Assembly (NCBI RefSeq): GCF_049723905.1
Contig: NZ_JBJKFD010000001.1
Span: 4,092,001-4,156,000, forward strand
DNA from: G963665185 sp049723905
GTDB lineage: Bacteria > Desulfobacterota > Desulfovibrionia > Desulfovibrionales > Desulfovibrionaceae
DNA length: 64,000 nt
Reading direction: 5' to 3'
Positions 41,719 through 50,237 of this stretch are shown here, one piece after another. The notes beneath the pieces were generated by a model. The model did not search any database. It was given only the letters and a program-made list of their open reading frames with translations, and was not told the origin of the DNA. Position numbers and translations under genes: made by a program. Positions within the stretch are counted from its first letter, which is position 1; every line of letters starts with the position of its first letter.

Positions 41719-42873
41719 TTAAACGGCCACGCTTTGGGCCAGTTCCGATTTTCCCAGCCGAATGTACTGCACCAGGGGCCTTTGCATGGGGCAGACATAG
41801 GCGCACATACCGCACTCGAAGCAGGCGTCGATGTCGTATTGCAGGGCCATGGAATATTTCCCGAATTCGCAGGACCGGGTCATCAGGGCCACGGGAATGC
41901 GGGCCGGGCAGATGCGGTCGCATTCCCCGCAGTTGCAACAGGGATTGTCCTGAAACAAAAGAAATTCCTCCCTGGCGAACAGGGACACGGCATAGGTATC
42001 GTTTTGCACGGGAGCGTCCGGGGACATCTGCGCCTGCCCGCGCATGGGACCGCCGAAGACGATTTTATCGCCGGGAACCGGAGCTATTCCGGCATGGGCC
42101 AGCAGATCTTTTGCCGGGGTTCCGATGTGGACGCGGTAGTCCATGCCCTGCACGGTAATTGCGCGCACCGTGGCGGGCAGGCCACGCATGCGCACCCGTC
42201 CCATGTCCAAGAGGCGGTCCACACCAAGAACGACCACGTCATCCATGGATTCGCTGCCGGTCGCGGCCTTGGCGACCAGCTGGGGCAGGCTGTTGGGATA
42301 GACCGGGCGGATGTGGAGCGGGTCGCACGGGCCGAGTGTGCGTTGGCTGCCTTCCGGCACGGCCACGAAGATACGGCCTGGCTGCACAAGCTGGGTGGCG
42401 TAGGCCAGCCCTTCCAGAAGCGGCTGTCTGCGTTCGGCAAGGATGCGCTGGAACGCGGTGACGCCCGGTTCGGGGTTCAGCCCGTTGATGATCAGGGTTT
42501 GGGCGGGGTGCAGGTCGAAGGTATCGATGCCCAGGGTGTTGAGGTCGTCGGCCAGTCGCTGGGTGTCGGACTCGTCCGGCTCAATGGGGGCCATCCATTC
42601 CTGGTCCCGCAGAGTCTTGCCTGGCAGGGTGCGGCCTGGCAGGGTGCGGATGGTCACGCTGTCCGCGTCTATTTTTTTTATTGTGCCGTAAACGGGCGAG
42701 TGCAGGTCTCCGTAGCCCGGCCTGTCGCTGCGAGCGATGTGCTGGCCTGCCATGACTGTTTCGTCCAGTCCGGCATAAAGCCGCTGTCCACACAGGGAGA
42801 GCACGATTTTTTCCGGGAGCGGAATGTCTGTGATGGAACCGGTAAGTTCATGGCGCAAGTTGAAGATGTTCAT
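41719..42873 (-). CDS. rnfC: Rnf complex subunit C, NADH/ferredoxin module
   Basis: A 384-residue peripheral subunit, shorter than the ~440-residue or longer forms. GITDIPLPEKIVL-type N-terminal barrel, HSPVYGTIKKIDADS and the SLBB-like region lead to two ferredoxin-like clusters: CCNCGECDRICPARIP and CFECGMCAYVCPMQRP. Family members carry an NADH/FMN-type fold, but the glycine-rich Rossmann stretch is weak here. It follows the decaheme cytochrome gene and starts the rnf genes proper. Confidence 0.93.
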   Translation of the reverse strand: MNIFNLRHELTGSITDIPLPEKIVLSLCGQRLYAGLDETVMAGQHIARSDRPGYGDLHSPVYGTIKKIDADSVTIRTLPGRTLPGKTLRDQEWMAPIEPDESDTQRLADDLNTLGIDTFDLHPAQTLIINGLNPEPGVTAFQRILAERRQPLLEGLAYATQLVQPGRIFVAVPEGSQRTLGPCDPLHIRPVYPNSLPQLVAKAATGSESMDDVVVLGVDRLLDMGRVRMRGLPATVRAITVQGMDYRVHIGTPAKDLLAHAGIAPVPGDKIVFGGPMRGQAQMSPDAPVQNDTYAVSLFAREEFLLFQDNPCCNCGECDRICPARIPVALMTRSCEFGKYSMALQYDIDACFECGMCAYVCPMQRPLVQYIRLGKSELAQSVAV

Positions 42874-43069
42874 TTAGGCATCCTGTTCACCTGGGCTTCC
42901 TGTTCTTCGGGCGTTCAATCCTTTAGGGGGCCTGTCCTTTGTGGTCATCCGCAGTTGTTCTGTTGTGCTGCGCACCGGCTGTGGCCCGGGCGGTAAGGTT
43001 ACATGGTCTTCGGTTTACCCTGCGTCTTGTCCCGCTGTGCTTTCGTGTCGGGGCGGTTTGCTGCATGCC

Positions 43070-43828
43070 TCAGCGGCGGGGCAGATGGCATTGTCCGCAG
43101 TCCTTTACCTCTTCCGTATCCCGATACGGTCCTTTGCCGTTTTTTTGATGACAGCCCATGCATTGCTCGTGGAACGCCTGTTTGCGGGGCGGAATAAGTT
43201 CCGCATGGGGCTTGTCATGGCATTCCCGACACTTGGTGGGGTTGTCCATGTTCACATCGCGCATATTTTTGCGGGAATGGCAGTTGGAGCAGCCGGAAAG
43301 TTCTTCTTCGTACAGTTCTTCGTGGCAGGTGCGGCAACGGGTATGCACGGCGTCGCGCAGGATGGGCTTGTCGTTCTCGCCTTGTTCCTTGTGGCAATAG
43401 CGGCATTTTGTGGGGCGCGGTTCTATGGATTCGTCGTGGTGGCAGTCCTGGCAGCTGGCCGTGACTTCCTCGTGCAGGGGGTGGTCGAAGACGGGCTTGT
43501 CCCATTCCAGATGGTGGCAGGTGGCGCAGGCTGCTTTGCCTTCGAACCAGTGGATATGTTCGTGCACGAACTTCTGGTCGAATTTTGCGGGGTGGCAGCG
43601 GCCACAGGGGACTTCGGTAGTGGAGACTTTGCTGGCATGGTGGCATTGTACGCATTGGACGCCCGCGGTGTCGTGCCCGTGATGGTTGAACACCACGTTT
43701 CCACCCCGGTTTTTGAGGAGAACCTTATAGGGGATTTCCGAATGTGCGGGTGGTGTGAGATACCCTGCCAAAGCCACGACAAAAAGGAGGACGGTGACGA
43801 CGATGACAGGTGGATGGTGTTTTTTCAT
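43070..43828 (-). CDS. Decaheme cytochrome c of the rnf operon
   Basis: A 252-residue exported protein. A signal/anchor segment (VIVVTVLLFVVALAGYL) is followed by exactly ten CxxCH motifs: CVQCH, CGRCH, CATCH, CQDCH, CRYCH, CRTCH, CSNCH, CRECH, CMGCH, CGQCH. Many extra His (HHGHD, HEHIHW) supply distal ligands as in cytochrome c3/c7 types. In Desulfovibrio this cytochrome heads the rnf operon and is thought to exchange electrons between Rnf and the periplasmic cytochrome c3 pool. Confidence 0.95.
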   Translation of the reverse strand: MKKHHPPVIVVTVLLFVVALAGYLTPPAHSEIPYKVLLKNRGGNVVFNHHGHDTAGVQCVQCHHASKVSTTEVPCGRCHPAKFDQKFVHEHIHWFEGKAACATCHHLEWDKPVFDHPLHEEVTASCQDCHHDESIEPRPTKCRYCHKEQGENDKPILRDAVHTRCRTCHEELYEEELSGCSNCHSRKNMRDVNMDNPTKCRECHDKPHAELIPPRKQAFHEQCMGCHQKNGKGPYRDTEEVKDCGQCHLPRR

Positions 43829-44158
43829 CTGGTGTAGGTCCGAAGTTTTACAAAAAAGAAAACGAGAAACCTTCTCCCCATAGTAAACGTACTATTGCAT
43901 ATATTCCAGCGCATGGTAAACTCTTGATTAAAATTTCACAAAACTTTTCGGAGAAAAGCCTCTAGTCATGGGGAATTCCAGCCCAGAATGGTGATTTGGA
44001 ACAAGAGACTGGAAATTTGCGCAGATGAAATGAAAATGGCTTTTATATTCCGTAAAAGAGTGGGTTGAAAAAGTTAGTGAACTGTTTTTGTATTGTTTTT
44101 ACAATAAGCGTAAAAGCAAGAAGTTTGTTTTTTGCCTTCCTACAATAATGGAGGAAAC
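43829..44158. other. Divergent region: rnf operon and gpmA promoters
   Basis: AT-rich, no gene. TTGAAA at 44065-44070 with a later TATTGT is a weak candidate promoter for gpmA. The rnf promoter, reading left, should lie near 43850-43930. Confidence 0.35.
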
Positions 44159-44911
44159 ATGTCTGTTCTCGTGCTGCTTCGCCATGGGCAAAGTGCCTGG
44201 AATTTGGAGAATAGGTTTACGGGGTGGACCGATGTGGATCTGACGGAACAGGGCATAAACGAAGCCCGTCAGGCCGGGAAGCTGCTGCTCGACAACGGAT
44301 ATGATTTTGACGAGTGCCACACCTCGGTGCTCAAGCGGGCCGTGCGCACGTTGTGGGAATGCCTGGACGTGATGGACCGCATGTGGCTGCCCGTGGAGCG
44401 TACCTGGCGTTTGAACGAACGCCACTACGGCGCGTTGCAGGGGCTGAACAAATCCGAAACCGCCCAGAAGTACGGAGACAAGCAGGTGTTTGTCTGGCGC
44501 AGAAGCTACGACACGCCTCCGCCCGCCCTGGACCCTTCGGACGAACGCTTTCCCGGTCGCGACAGGCGCTATGCCGCCTTATCCAAGGACGAGCTGCCCC
44601 TGCACGAAAGCCTGAAAATGACCATCGACCGGACCCTGCCGTACTGGCATGAGGTCATCAAACCGCGCATTGCCCAGGGCAAGAGGGTGCTCATCTGCGC
44701 CCATGGCAACAGCCTGCGCGGGCTGGTAAAGCACCTGAGCAACGTCAGCGACGAAGACATCACCGGGATGAACATCCCCACGGGCGTGCCCTTGGTTTAT
44801 ACCCTGGACTCGAATCTCAAAGCCGTGGAGAGCAACTATCTGGGGGATCCGGAGGCGGTTGCTGCGGCACAGCAGGCCGTAGCCAACCAGGCGCGGAGAA
44901 AGGGGGAATAG
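44159..44911 (+). CDS. gpmA: 2,3-bisphosphoglycerate-dependent phosphoglycerate mutase
   Basis: A 250-residue histidine-phosphatase-fold enzyme. LLRHGQSAWN at the N-terminus holds the phospho-histidine; ERHYGALQGLNKSETAQKYG and the second His in CAHGNSLRGLVKHL complete the site. It interconverts 3- and 2-phosphoglycerate in lower glycolysis. The start ATG 44159 follows GGAGG. The stop TAG falls within the first bases of a palindromic repeat (GGAATAGC), which shapes its C-terminus RRKGE. Confidence 0.95.
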   Translation: MSVLVLLRHGQSAWNLENRFTGWTDVDLTEQGINEARQAGKLLLDNGYDFDECHTSVLKRAVRTLWECLDVMDRMWLPVERTWRLNERHYGALQGLNKSETAQKYGDKQVFVWRRSYDTPPPALDPSDERFPGRDRRYAALSKDELPLHESLKMTIDRTLPYWHEVIKPRIAQGKRVLICAHGNSLRGLVKHLSNVSDEDITGMNIPTGVPLVYTLDSNLKAVESNYLGDPEAVAAAQQAVANQARRKGE

Positions 44912-45000
44912 CTGCGTTGCTGTGGCCGTGGCGAACCCTCGTGTACGTAAGAGTACACTTCGGAACCGCCACGGTCCTCGCGCCTTGCTCTCGCACCGCT
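44907..45000 (+). repeat. ERIC-like palindromic repeat, copy 8 (variant inner arms)
   Basis: Ends fit the family (AATAGCTGCGTTGCT, CCTTGCTCTCGCACC), but the inner arms are replaced by a new matched pair, GGCCGTGGCGAACC and GGAACCGCCACGGTC, so pairing is kept although the sequence changed. It overlaps the gpmA stop. Confidence 0.8.
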
Positions 45001-45084
45001 CTTGGCGGGCCTGGAGGCGCGTGGTGGGGGAAGGGCGTGTTTTCATAAAAATTGAATAGTCCTGCCGCATCCAGCAGGCGGGGC

Positions 45085-45188
45085 AGAAAGGTGCGAGAAC
45101 CAGGAGTGAGAAAAATTCAAGCCTGACGTGTATGTTTTTGATACTCGAAGGTTTGAGTTTTTTGAAACAACGCCGTTATCGTGCTTTT
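45085..45188 (-). repeat. ERIC-like palindromic repeat, copy 9
   Basis: Reverse orientation: GGTGCGAGAACCAGGAGTG ... ACAACGCCGTTATCGTGC, with inner arms around GTGTATG and CTCGAAGG that pair poorly. A diverged copy. Confidence 0.8.
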
Positions 45189-45202
45189 CTGAACCGCCTG
45201 CT

Positions 45203-45270
45203 TCGGAACCGCCGCGGTCCTCGCGCTCTGCTCTCGCACCGTTCTTGGCGGGCCTGGAGGCGCGCAGTGG
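45203..45270 (+). repeat. Right half of a repeat copy plus flank, duplicated
   Basis: CGGAACCGCCGCGGTCCTCGCG through GCTCTCGCACC and the flank CTTGGCGGGCCTGGAGGCGCG repeat the right half and flank of copy 8 (to about 45025), with few changes. Confidence 0.8.
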
Positions 45271-45300
45271 TGTGGACTTTGGTCCTTAACTGTTTTTGTT

Positions 45301-45395
45301 GGCTTGCGTTGCTGCGAAAAATTCAATCCCCTCGCGTATGGAAGAATACGCGAGGGATTGAATTTTCTTTGCGTCTTTCTTTTTCTCCCTTTCTC
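45301..45395 (+). repeat. ERIC-like repeat, near-perfect hairpin form
   Basis: The inner arms AAATTCAATCCCCTCGCGTAT and ATACGCGAGGGATTGAATTT are nearly perfectly complementary around GGAAGA. The outer left end starts at GCGTTGCTGCG; the outer right end is degenerate. Confidence 0.8.
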
Positions 45396-45582
45396 TGCGC
45401 CAGGGGCGCGTGGTAGGGGAGCGTATAGGCTCAGTCTTTTTAGTCCCTTCCTCCCCCCTTACATAGCACGTATGCCCCTTTGTTGCAGGAAGCGGCGGCC
45501 CCGCGTATGGAGAGGGTGTCTATCCAAGCGGATTTCAAGTTGTTTTGTTTCTTCATTCGTTACCACGGGAGTTCACGCCATC

Positions 45583-46056
45583 ATGAAACCCATCAAGAAT
45601 ATAGCGGTCGTGGCCCACGACAATTGCAAGCACGACTTGCTGGAGTTCGTTGAATCCAACTTTGAAGTGCTTTCGCACCACCATCTGACGGCCACGGGCA
45701 CCACCGGTGGTTTGGTCGAAAAACTGTTCAAGGAAAGAATGGCCGGAATGGCCGGGAACAGGGATTTAAAGCCCATCCGCAAGCTCAAGTCCGGTCCGCT
45801 CGGCGGCGACCAGCAATTGGGCGCGTTGATTTCCGAAGGCGAGGTCGATGTGTTGATCTTCTTTTGGGACCCCATGCAGCCCCAGCCTCACGACGTGGAC
45901 GTCAAGGCCCTGCTGCGGCTGGCCGTGCTCTACAACATCCCCACGGCAAGCAATCGTTCTTCCGCCGAATTTCTCATCTCCTCGCCGTTCTTCAACGGAG
46001 AGTTCCACAAGCGCGGCAATGATTTTGCCGACTATTTGCAGCGCGAGCTGAAGTAG
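45583..46056 (+). CDS. mgsA: Methylglyoxal synthase
   Basis: A 157-residue homohexameric enzyme converting dihydroxyacetone phosphate to methylglyoxal and phosphate. Conserved elements: NIAVVAHDNCK, TGTTGG, KSGPLGGDQQLGA with its catalytic Asp, the histidine in DPMQPQPHDVDVKALLR, and NIPTASNRSSAEFLISS. The ATG at 45583 has GGGAG ten bases before it. It lies beyond a cluster of repeats and before the nrdD terminator. Together with the glp genes it provides an overflow route from DHAP. Confidence 0.94.
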   Translation: MKPIKNIAVVAHDNCKHDLLEFVESNFEVLSHHHLTATGTTGGLVEKLFKERMAGMAGNRDLKPIRKLKSGPLGGDQQLGALISEGEVDVLIFFWDPMQPQPHDVDVKALLRLAVLYNIPTASNRSSAEFLISSPFFNGEFHKRGNDFADYLQRELK

Positions 46057-46348
46057 CCGCTGTTTGCGGCACTGCAATTCATAGTCTCCAACGTCTCGTC
46101 TGGATTCGTCCCCATATATGGGGGCGTAGTCCAGCATGTGGAGAGGATGGAAATGAATTTCTTTCCTGATTTGAGGGAAAAGCAGAAACGGTCGAAAACG
46201 AAAACTGCAAAGAAATTTATTTTCGGAAGTGAAAACTTTTCAGCCGCCGAATTGCCATAGAAAAAATATTTCGAGCACCTCGGGTGTCCCTGTGCCTTCC
46301 GGTTTTGCCTGCCTTTTCCCTGTCTTTTTATTAAGCAAGCCAGAAAAA

Positions 46349-46376
46349 AGGGCTGTGAGATTGCTCTCACAGCCCT
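46349..46376 (-). terminator. Intrinsic terminator of nrdD
   Basis: Arms AGGGCTGTGAGA and TCTCACAGCCCT around TTGC are followed by T's on the minus strand. Confidence 0.9.
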
Positions 46377-46419
46377 AAATCACTGAATAAATCATCAGAA
46401 GGTCAGCCCGCTGCGACGA

Positions 46420-46441
46420 GGCACCTTCAAGGTGCGCCTTT
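46420..46441. terminator. Small hairpin after nrdD
   Basis: GGCACCTT and AGGTGCGCC pair around CA, with TTTT after it on the plus strand. It may add to termination of the convergent mgsA transcript. Confidence 0.4.
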
Positions 46442-46475
46442 TCGCTTGGTCAGGCCGTCCGTTCTGTTTACTTGC

Positions 46476-48545
46476 TTAGACGGAAGCCTGGCATACGCCG
46501 TTGTTGTCGTATTCCATGCGTTCCTTGTATTCTTCCTGCTTGCCCTTGTTCCAGCGTTTCACCGGGCGGTAGTAGCCGACCACGCGGGTGTATACTTCGG
46601 CTTCTTCGCCGCAGGTGGGGCACTCGAAGTGTTCGCCGCTGATGTAGCCGTGATCCTTGCACACCGAAAAGGTCGGGGTGATGGAGATGTAGGGCAGTTT
46701 GGTCTTTTCCATGGCCTTGATCAGGAAGTTCTTCATGGCGTCGCAATCCGCCACGGCCTCGCCCAGGAAGCTATGGAAGACCGTTCCGCCGGTGTACAGC
46801 GTTTGCAGCTGGCTCTGGTGCTCCAGGGCCTCGAAGATGTCGCTTGTGGCACCCACGGGCAGGAGGGTCGAGTTGGTGTAGTAGGGCTGGTCCGTACCGG
46901 CGGTGTAGATGTCCGAGTACAGGGCCTTGTCGATCTTGGCCAGTCTGTAGCAGGTTCCTTCGGCCGGGGTGGCTTCCAGATTGTACAGGTTGCCCGTCTC
47001 TTCCTGAAAGTCCTGCATCAGGTCGCGCAGGTGGTTCAGCACCTGCTGCATCAGACGAGTTCCGGCAGGCGTTTCAATGCCCTTGCCCAGCAGGTTCATG
47101 CAGGCTTCGTGTCCACCGATCAGGCCGATGGTGGAGAAGTGGCCGTTGAGCCCGTTTTTCAGATACCGCTTGGAGTAGGGGAACATGTTGTTGTCCATGT
47201 TGGTCTGGACGAATTTGCGTTTGTACTCCAGGGAATCCTTGGCCAGGGTTGCGTATTCGGTGATCAGCTCCAGAAAGTCGCTTTCGCCGTGCGCCAGATA
47301 GGCCAGCTTGGGCAGGTTCAGGGTGACCACGCCGATGGAGCCGGTCAGGTCGCCAGCGCCGAACAGGCCGCCGGTCTTCTTGCGCAGTTCGCGCAGGTCC
47401 ATACGCAGGCGGCAGCACATGGAGCGGACATCTTCCGGGCTCACGTCCGAATTGATGAAGTTCTGGAAATAGGGAGCGCCGTATTTGGCAGTCATTTCCA
47501 GCAGCAGGTGGCCCACTTCGCTTTCCCAGGGGAAGTCCGGGGTTACGTTGTAGGTGGGAATGGGGAACGAGAAGATGCGGCCGTTCATGTCGCCTTCGAG
47601 CATGATTTCCACAAAGGCCTTGTTGATGAGCATCATCTCTTCGGCGTATTCGCCGTACGTGGAGTCTTGCAGTTCACCGCCGATGATGACGGCTTCCTTT
47701 TCCATGTGCTTGGGCGGAGTCACGTCGAAGGTGAAGTTGGTGAACGGGCTCTGTCCGCCCCAGCGCGAGGTCGTGTTGAGGTAGTAGAGCATCTTCTGCA
47801 TGGACTGCTTGATTTCCTTGTAGTCCATGTTGTCGTAGCGCACAAAGGGCGCAAGGTAGGTGTCCACGTTGTTGAACGCCTGGGCACCGGCCCATTCGTT
47901 TTGCAGCGTGCCCAGAAAGTTGACTATCTGGCCGACCAGGGAGTCGAAGTGGCGGGCAGGACCAGCACTGCAACGGTCGTCCAGGTTGAATCCTTCCATA
48001 AGTAGGTCGCGGAGGCTCCAGCCCGAGCAGTACCCGGCCAGGCCGAACGACAGATCGTGAATGTGGAAATAGCCGTGCTCGTGGGCAAGGCGGATTTCCT
48101 CGGGATATTTTTCCAGGCAGTAGCGGGCCTGGATGGAACCGGACATGTGCAGCATGAGTCCCTGGAAGGAGTGGCACATGTTCGAGTTTTCCTTTACCCG
48201 CCAGTCGGTCTGGTCGAGGTACTTGTCGATGACCTCGGAGATGTCCAGGTAGTTGTCGTGCTGTCTGCGCAGTTCACGCCGTTTTTCCCGGTAGATGATA
48301 TAACGTTCGGCAACGCCATAGAGACGGGACTCCATAAGCACGAGCTGGACCATATCCTGGACCTGCTCCTGCTCGGGGATATCCATTCCGTCCAGCTTTT
48401 TTTCAACCTTTCTTCCAAGGCGTTTCGCCAGGAGCGGGTCTTTGATGCCGCTGGCGTTGAGGGCTTTGAAAATGGCCTGGGAAACCCGTTCTGTGGACCA
48501 TGTTTCAAGCCTGCCGTCGCGTTTGAGAATGTGTTTAGGTGGCAT
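46476..48545 (-). CDS. nrdD: Anaerobic (class III) ribonucleoside-triphosphate reductase
   Basis: A 689-residue glycyl-radical enzyme. Residues 1-90 form an ATP-cone regulatory domain (KRDGRLETWSTERVSQAIF). The C-terminus has the zinc site (Cys in SVCKDHG and CPTCGEE) and the radical Gly657 in RVVGYYRP. It makes dNTPs without oxygen or B12, using formate, and needs the activase NrdG. No nrdG is seen beside it. AAGAG precedes the ATG at 48545; ATG 48551 and GTG 48563 are alternatives. Expression is probably controlled by the upstream cobalamin riboswitch and terminator. Confidence 0.94.
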   Translation of the reverse strand: MPPKHILKRDGRLETWSTERVSQAIFKALNASGIKDPLLAKRLGRKVEKKLDGMDIPEQEQVQDMVQLVLMESRLYGVAERYIIYREKRRELRRQHDNYLDISEVIDKYLDQTDWRVKENSNMCHSFQGLMLHMSGSIQARYCLEKYPEEIRLAHEHGYFHIHDLSFGLAGYCSGWSLRDLLMEGFNLDDRCSAGPARHFDSLVGQIVNFLGTLQNEWAGAQAFNNVDTYLAPFVRYDNMDYKEIKQSMQKMLYYLNTTSRWGGQSPFTNFTFDVTPPKHMEKEAVIIGGELQDSTYGEYAEEMMLINKAFVEIMLEGDMNGRIFSFPIPTYNVTPDFPWESEVGHLLLEMTAKYGAPYFQNFINSDVSPEDVRSMCCRLRMDLRELRKKTGGLFGAGDLTGSIGVVTLNLPKLAYLAHGESDFLELITEYATLAKDSLEYKRKFVQTNMDNNMFPYSKRYLKNGLNGHFSTIGLIGGHEACMNLLGKGIETPAGTRLMQQVLNHLRDLMQDFQEETGNLYNLEATPAEGTCYRLAKIDKALYSDIYTAGTDQPYYTNSTLLPVGATSDIFEALEHQSQLQTLYTGGTVFHSFLGEAVADCDAMKNFLIKAMEKTKLPYISITPTFSVCKDHGYISGEHFECPTCGEEAEVYTRVVGYYRPVKRWNKGKQEEYKERMEYDNNGVCQASV

Positions 48546-48565
48546 GAGCATCTCTTGCACCACGC

Positions 48566-48614
48566 AAAAAAAGGGACGCGAAATCCTGTGGCTGCGGAGC
48601 AGCTGGAATGCGTC
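48566..48614 (-). terminator. Attenuator terminator in the nrdD leader
   Basis: In the minus-strand RNA, GACGC..GCTGC..GCAGC..GCGTC form an interrupted stem followed by CC and seven T's (A-run 48566-48572). It lies between the cobalamin riboswitch and the nrdD start, fitting transcriptional control. Confidence 0.75.
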
Positions 48615-48675
48615 GGAGCGCGGTGGTTCATAATTGAAAGGATTATACGTCCGGCCGTGCGCCGGGGATTATGGA

Positions 48676-48803
48676 ATGACATCAGCCTGTTGTGCTGGCT
48701 TGCCGTATTGCTCCGTTGTTCGGGCCGTACGGTATACAGCGGCGGAACCGCCCCGGACTCGCACCGGGTTGGACATGGCCGAAGCACATATCGATTTGCA
48801 AAG
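48676..48803 (-). promoter_or_regulatory. Cobalamin (B12) riboswitch
   Basis: Read on the minus strand, the conserved core CAACCCGGTGCGAGTCCGG, then CGGTTCCGCCGCTGTATACC (48731-48771), and the B12 box AAGCCAGCACAACAGGCTGA (48682-48701) are the consensus elements of the cobalamin aptamer in the right order. Outer stem pairs were not traced in full. It precedes the terminator at 48566-48614 and nrdD, so B12 binding should favour termination of this B12-independent reductase. Confidence 0.85.
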
Positions 48804-48868
48804 ACTAACGGAGAGAGGGATTGGTGGCAACTGTATTTAGGAAAAATTTGTAGTCCCCGAAATACGGG

Positions 48869-48902
48869 CGCCCGGAACGCTTCATGGTGAGCGTTCCGGG
48901 CG
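48869..48902. terminator. Hairpin after glpR
   Basis: CGCCCGGAACGC and GCGTTCCGGGCG pair perfectly around a 10-base loop. T tracts are weak on both sides, so the terminator role for glpR is likely but not certain. Confidence 0.6.
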
Positions 48903-48942
48903 ATGTATTTTCCCAAAGGGGGTGGAAGGCGTCCCCGTCGGT

Positions 48943-49770
48943 CTATTTTACCTTGGGTGTGGGGTCGGCAACGTGCAGTGCCACTTCCTTGCTCTTCATC
49001 ATTTCGCGGAAGGCAAGGGGCGGATTCTTGTCCGTGAATATGGCGTCTATTTCGCTCAGGTCCGCTATGCGCACCATGGCGTTGCGGTTGAACTTGGTAT
49101 GGTCGGTCACCAGGAAGACGTTTCTGGCATTGTCGATGATCTCCCGAGCAACGCGCACTTCGTGGTAGTCGTAATCCAGCAGGGTGCCGTCCTCGTCGAT
49201 GCCGGAAACACCGATGATGCCGTAATCGACCTTGAACTGCTTGATGAACTCCACCGTGGCTTCGCCCGTAATTCCCTTGTCCCGCCTGCGCACCATGCCC
49301 CCGGCAACGATGACTTCGTTGTCCTCGTCGCTCATAAGCAGGGCCACGTTGAGATTATTGGTAATCACGCGCAGTGCCTTGTGCCCGGAGAGCGCCTTGG
49401 CGACTTCTTCGGTTGTGGTCCCTATATTGATGAAAAGAGAGGCCCGGTTAGGAATCTGCTTGGCAACCATCTCGGCAATCAGCCGTTTTTCCTGATTCAG
49501 GATGTTGCGGCGGTCGCTGTAGTCGACATTCTCCACGCTGGAAGCCCGCCCTGCACCGCCGTGGAAGCGCTGGAGCAGCTTGTTTGTACAGAGCCTGCCT
49601 ATATCTCGCCGTATGGTCTGCGGCGTCACGTCGAACTGCTGCGAAAGGGATTCGATGGAGGCAAATCCCCGTTCACTGACAATGTCGTATATCTCCCTCT
49701 GCCGGGGGGAGAGCGCGCGCAGATCCAGGCGTGTTCTTCTATTTTTTTTCGTTTTTGGCGTATCGATCAA
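48943..49770 (-). CDS. glpR: DeoR-family repressor, GlpR
   Basis: A 275-residue regulator. The DeoR helix-turn-helix is at residues 20-70 (LSPRQREIYDIVSERG, then VTPQTIRRDIGRLC). The sugar-phosphate sensor domain follows (FINIGTTTEEVAKAL, DYGIIGVSGIDEDGTLLD, VTDHTKFNRNAMVR). The TTG at 49770 is chosen because AGGAG lies 10 bases before it; an upstream start at 49830 would add 20 residues with no visible site. It is divergent from glpD-glpF-glpK, so it most likely represses them, with glycerol-3-phosphate as inducer (family knowledge). Confidence 0.88.
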   Translation of the reverse strand: MIDTPKTKKNRRTRLDLRALSPRQREIYDIVSERGFASIESLSQQFDVTPQTIRRDIGRLCTNKLLQRFHGGAGRASSVENVDYSDRRNILNQEKRLIAEMVAKQIPNRASLFINIGTTTEEVAKALSGHKALRVITNNLNVALLMSDEDNEVIVAGGMVRRRDKGITGEATVEFIKQFKVDYGIIGVSGIDEDGTLLDYDYHEVRVAREIIDNARNVFLVTDHTKFNRNAMVRIADLSEIDAIFTDKNPPLAFREMMKSKEVALHVADPTPKVK

Positions 49771-50237
49771 AATGGAATGTCTCCTTGCGTACTTCAAACG
49801 AACATGAGTATATAGGGGGAGATATCCCACCTGCTTATACAGTTTCTCTTTAGGGACTATATCTTAAAGATTCGGATTGTCCAGTCATGGCAACGTCTCG
49901 GGCGAATACGCGTTTACCGGTTGAAAGAGGGCTGTCACCTTTTCGTAACGTTCTGGAAAGTTGAATAATTTAAAGGGGCGAAGCCTGCAAGACGAGAATC
50001 AGGGCCTGCTGTAGTGTTCATTCCTGCACTTTTTTTAAGAAAATGAAAACATGTTCTTGTTAATTTGTTTTCGTTTTGTTACAACTTGTTCGCAAGTGAA
50101 AAAGAAATCTAGTCCGGCTTGGGACTTGAATGTTTGTTTTCGAGTTGATGGAACGGCGATTGGTTTGTCTGTTCGGGGATGCCTCGTGAAGACCACACCG
50201 CCGTACAACGAGCTGGACGGGGAAAAGGGTGTGTCGC
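49771..50237. promoter_or_regulatory. glpR-glpD divergent control region
   Basis: Contains no gene. AT-rich segments such as GAAAACATGTTCTTG (about 50045-50060) and TTGTTCGCAA (about 50087-50096) loosely recall GlpR half-sites (TGTTCG). A promoter for glpD is expected near 50040-50200. Confidence 0.4.
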
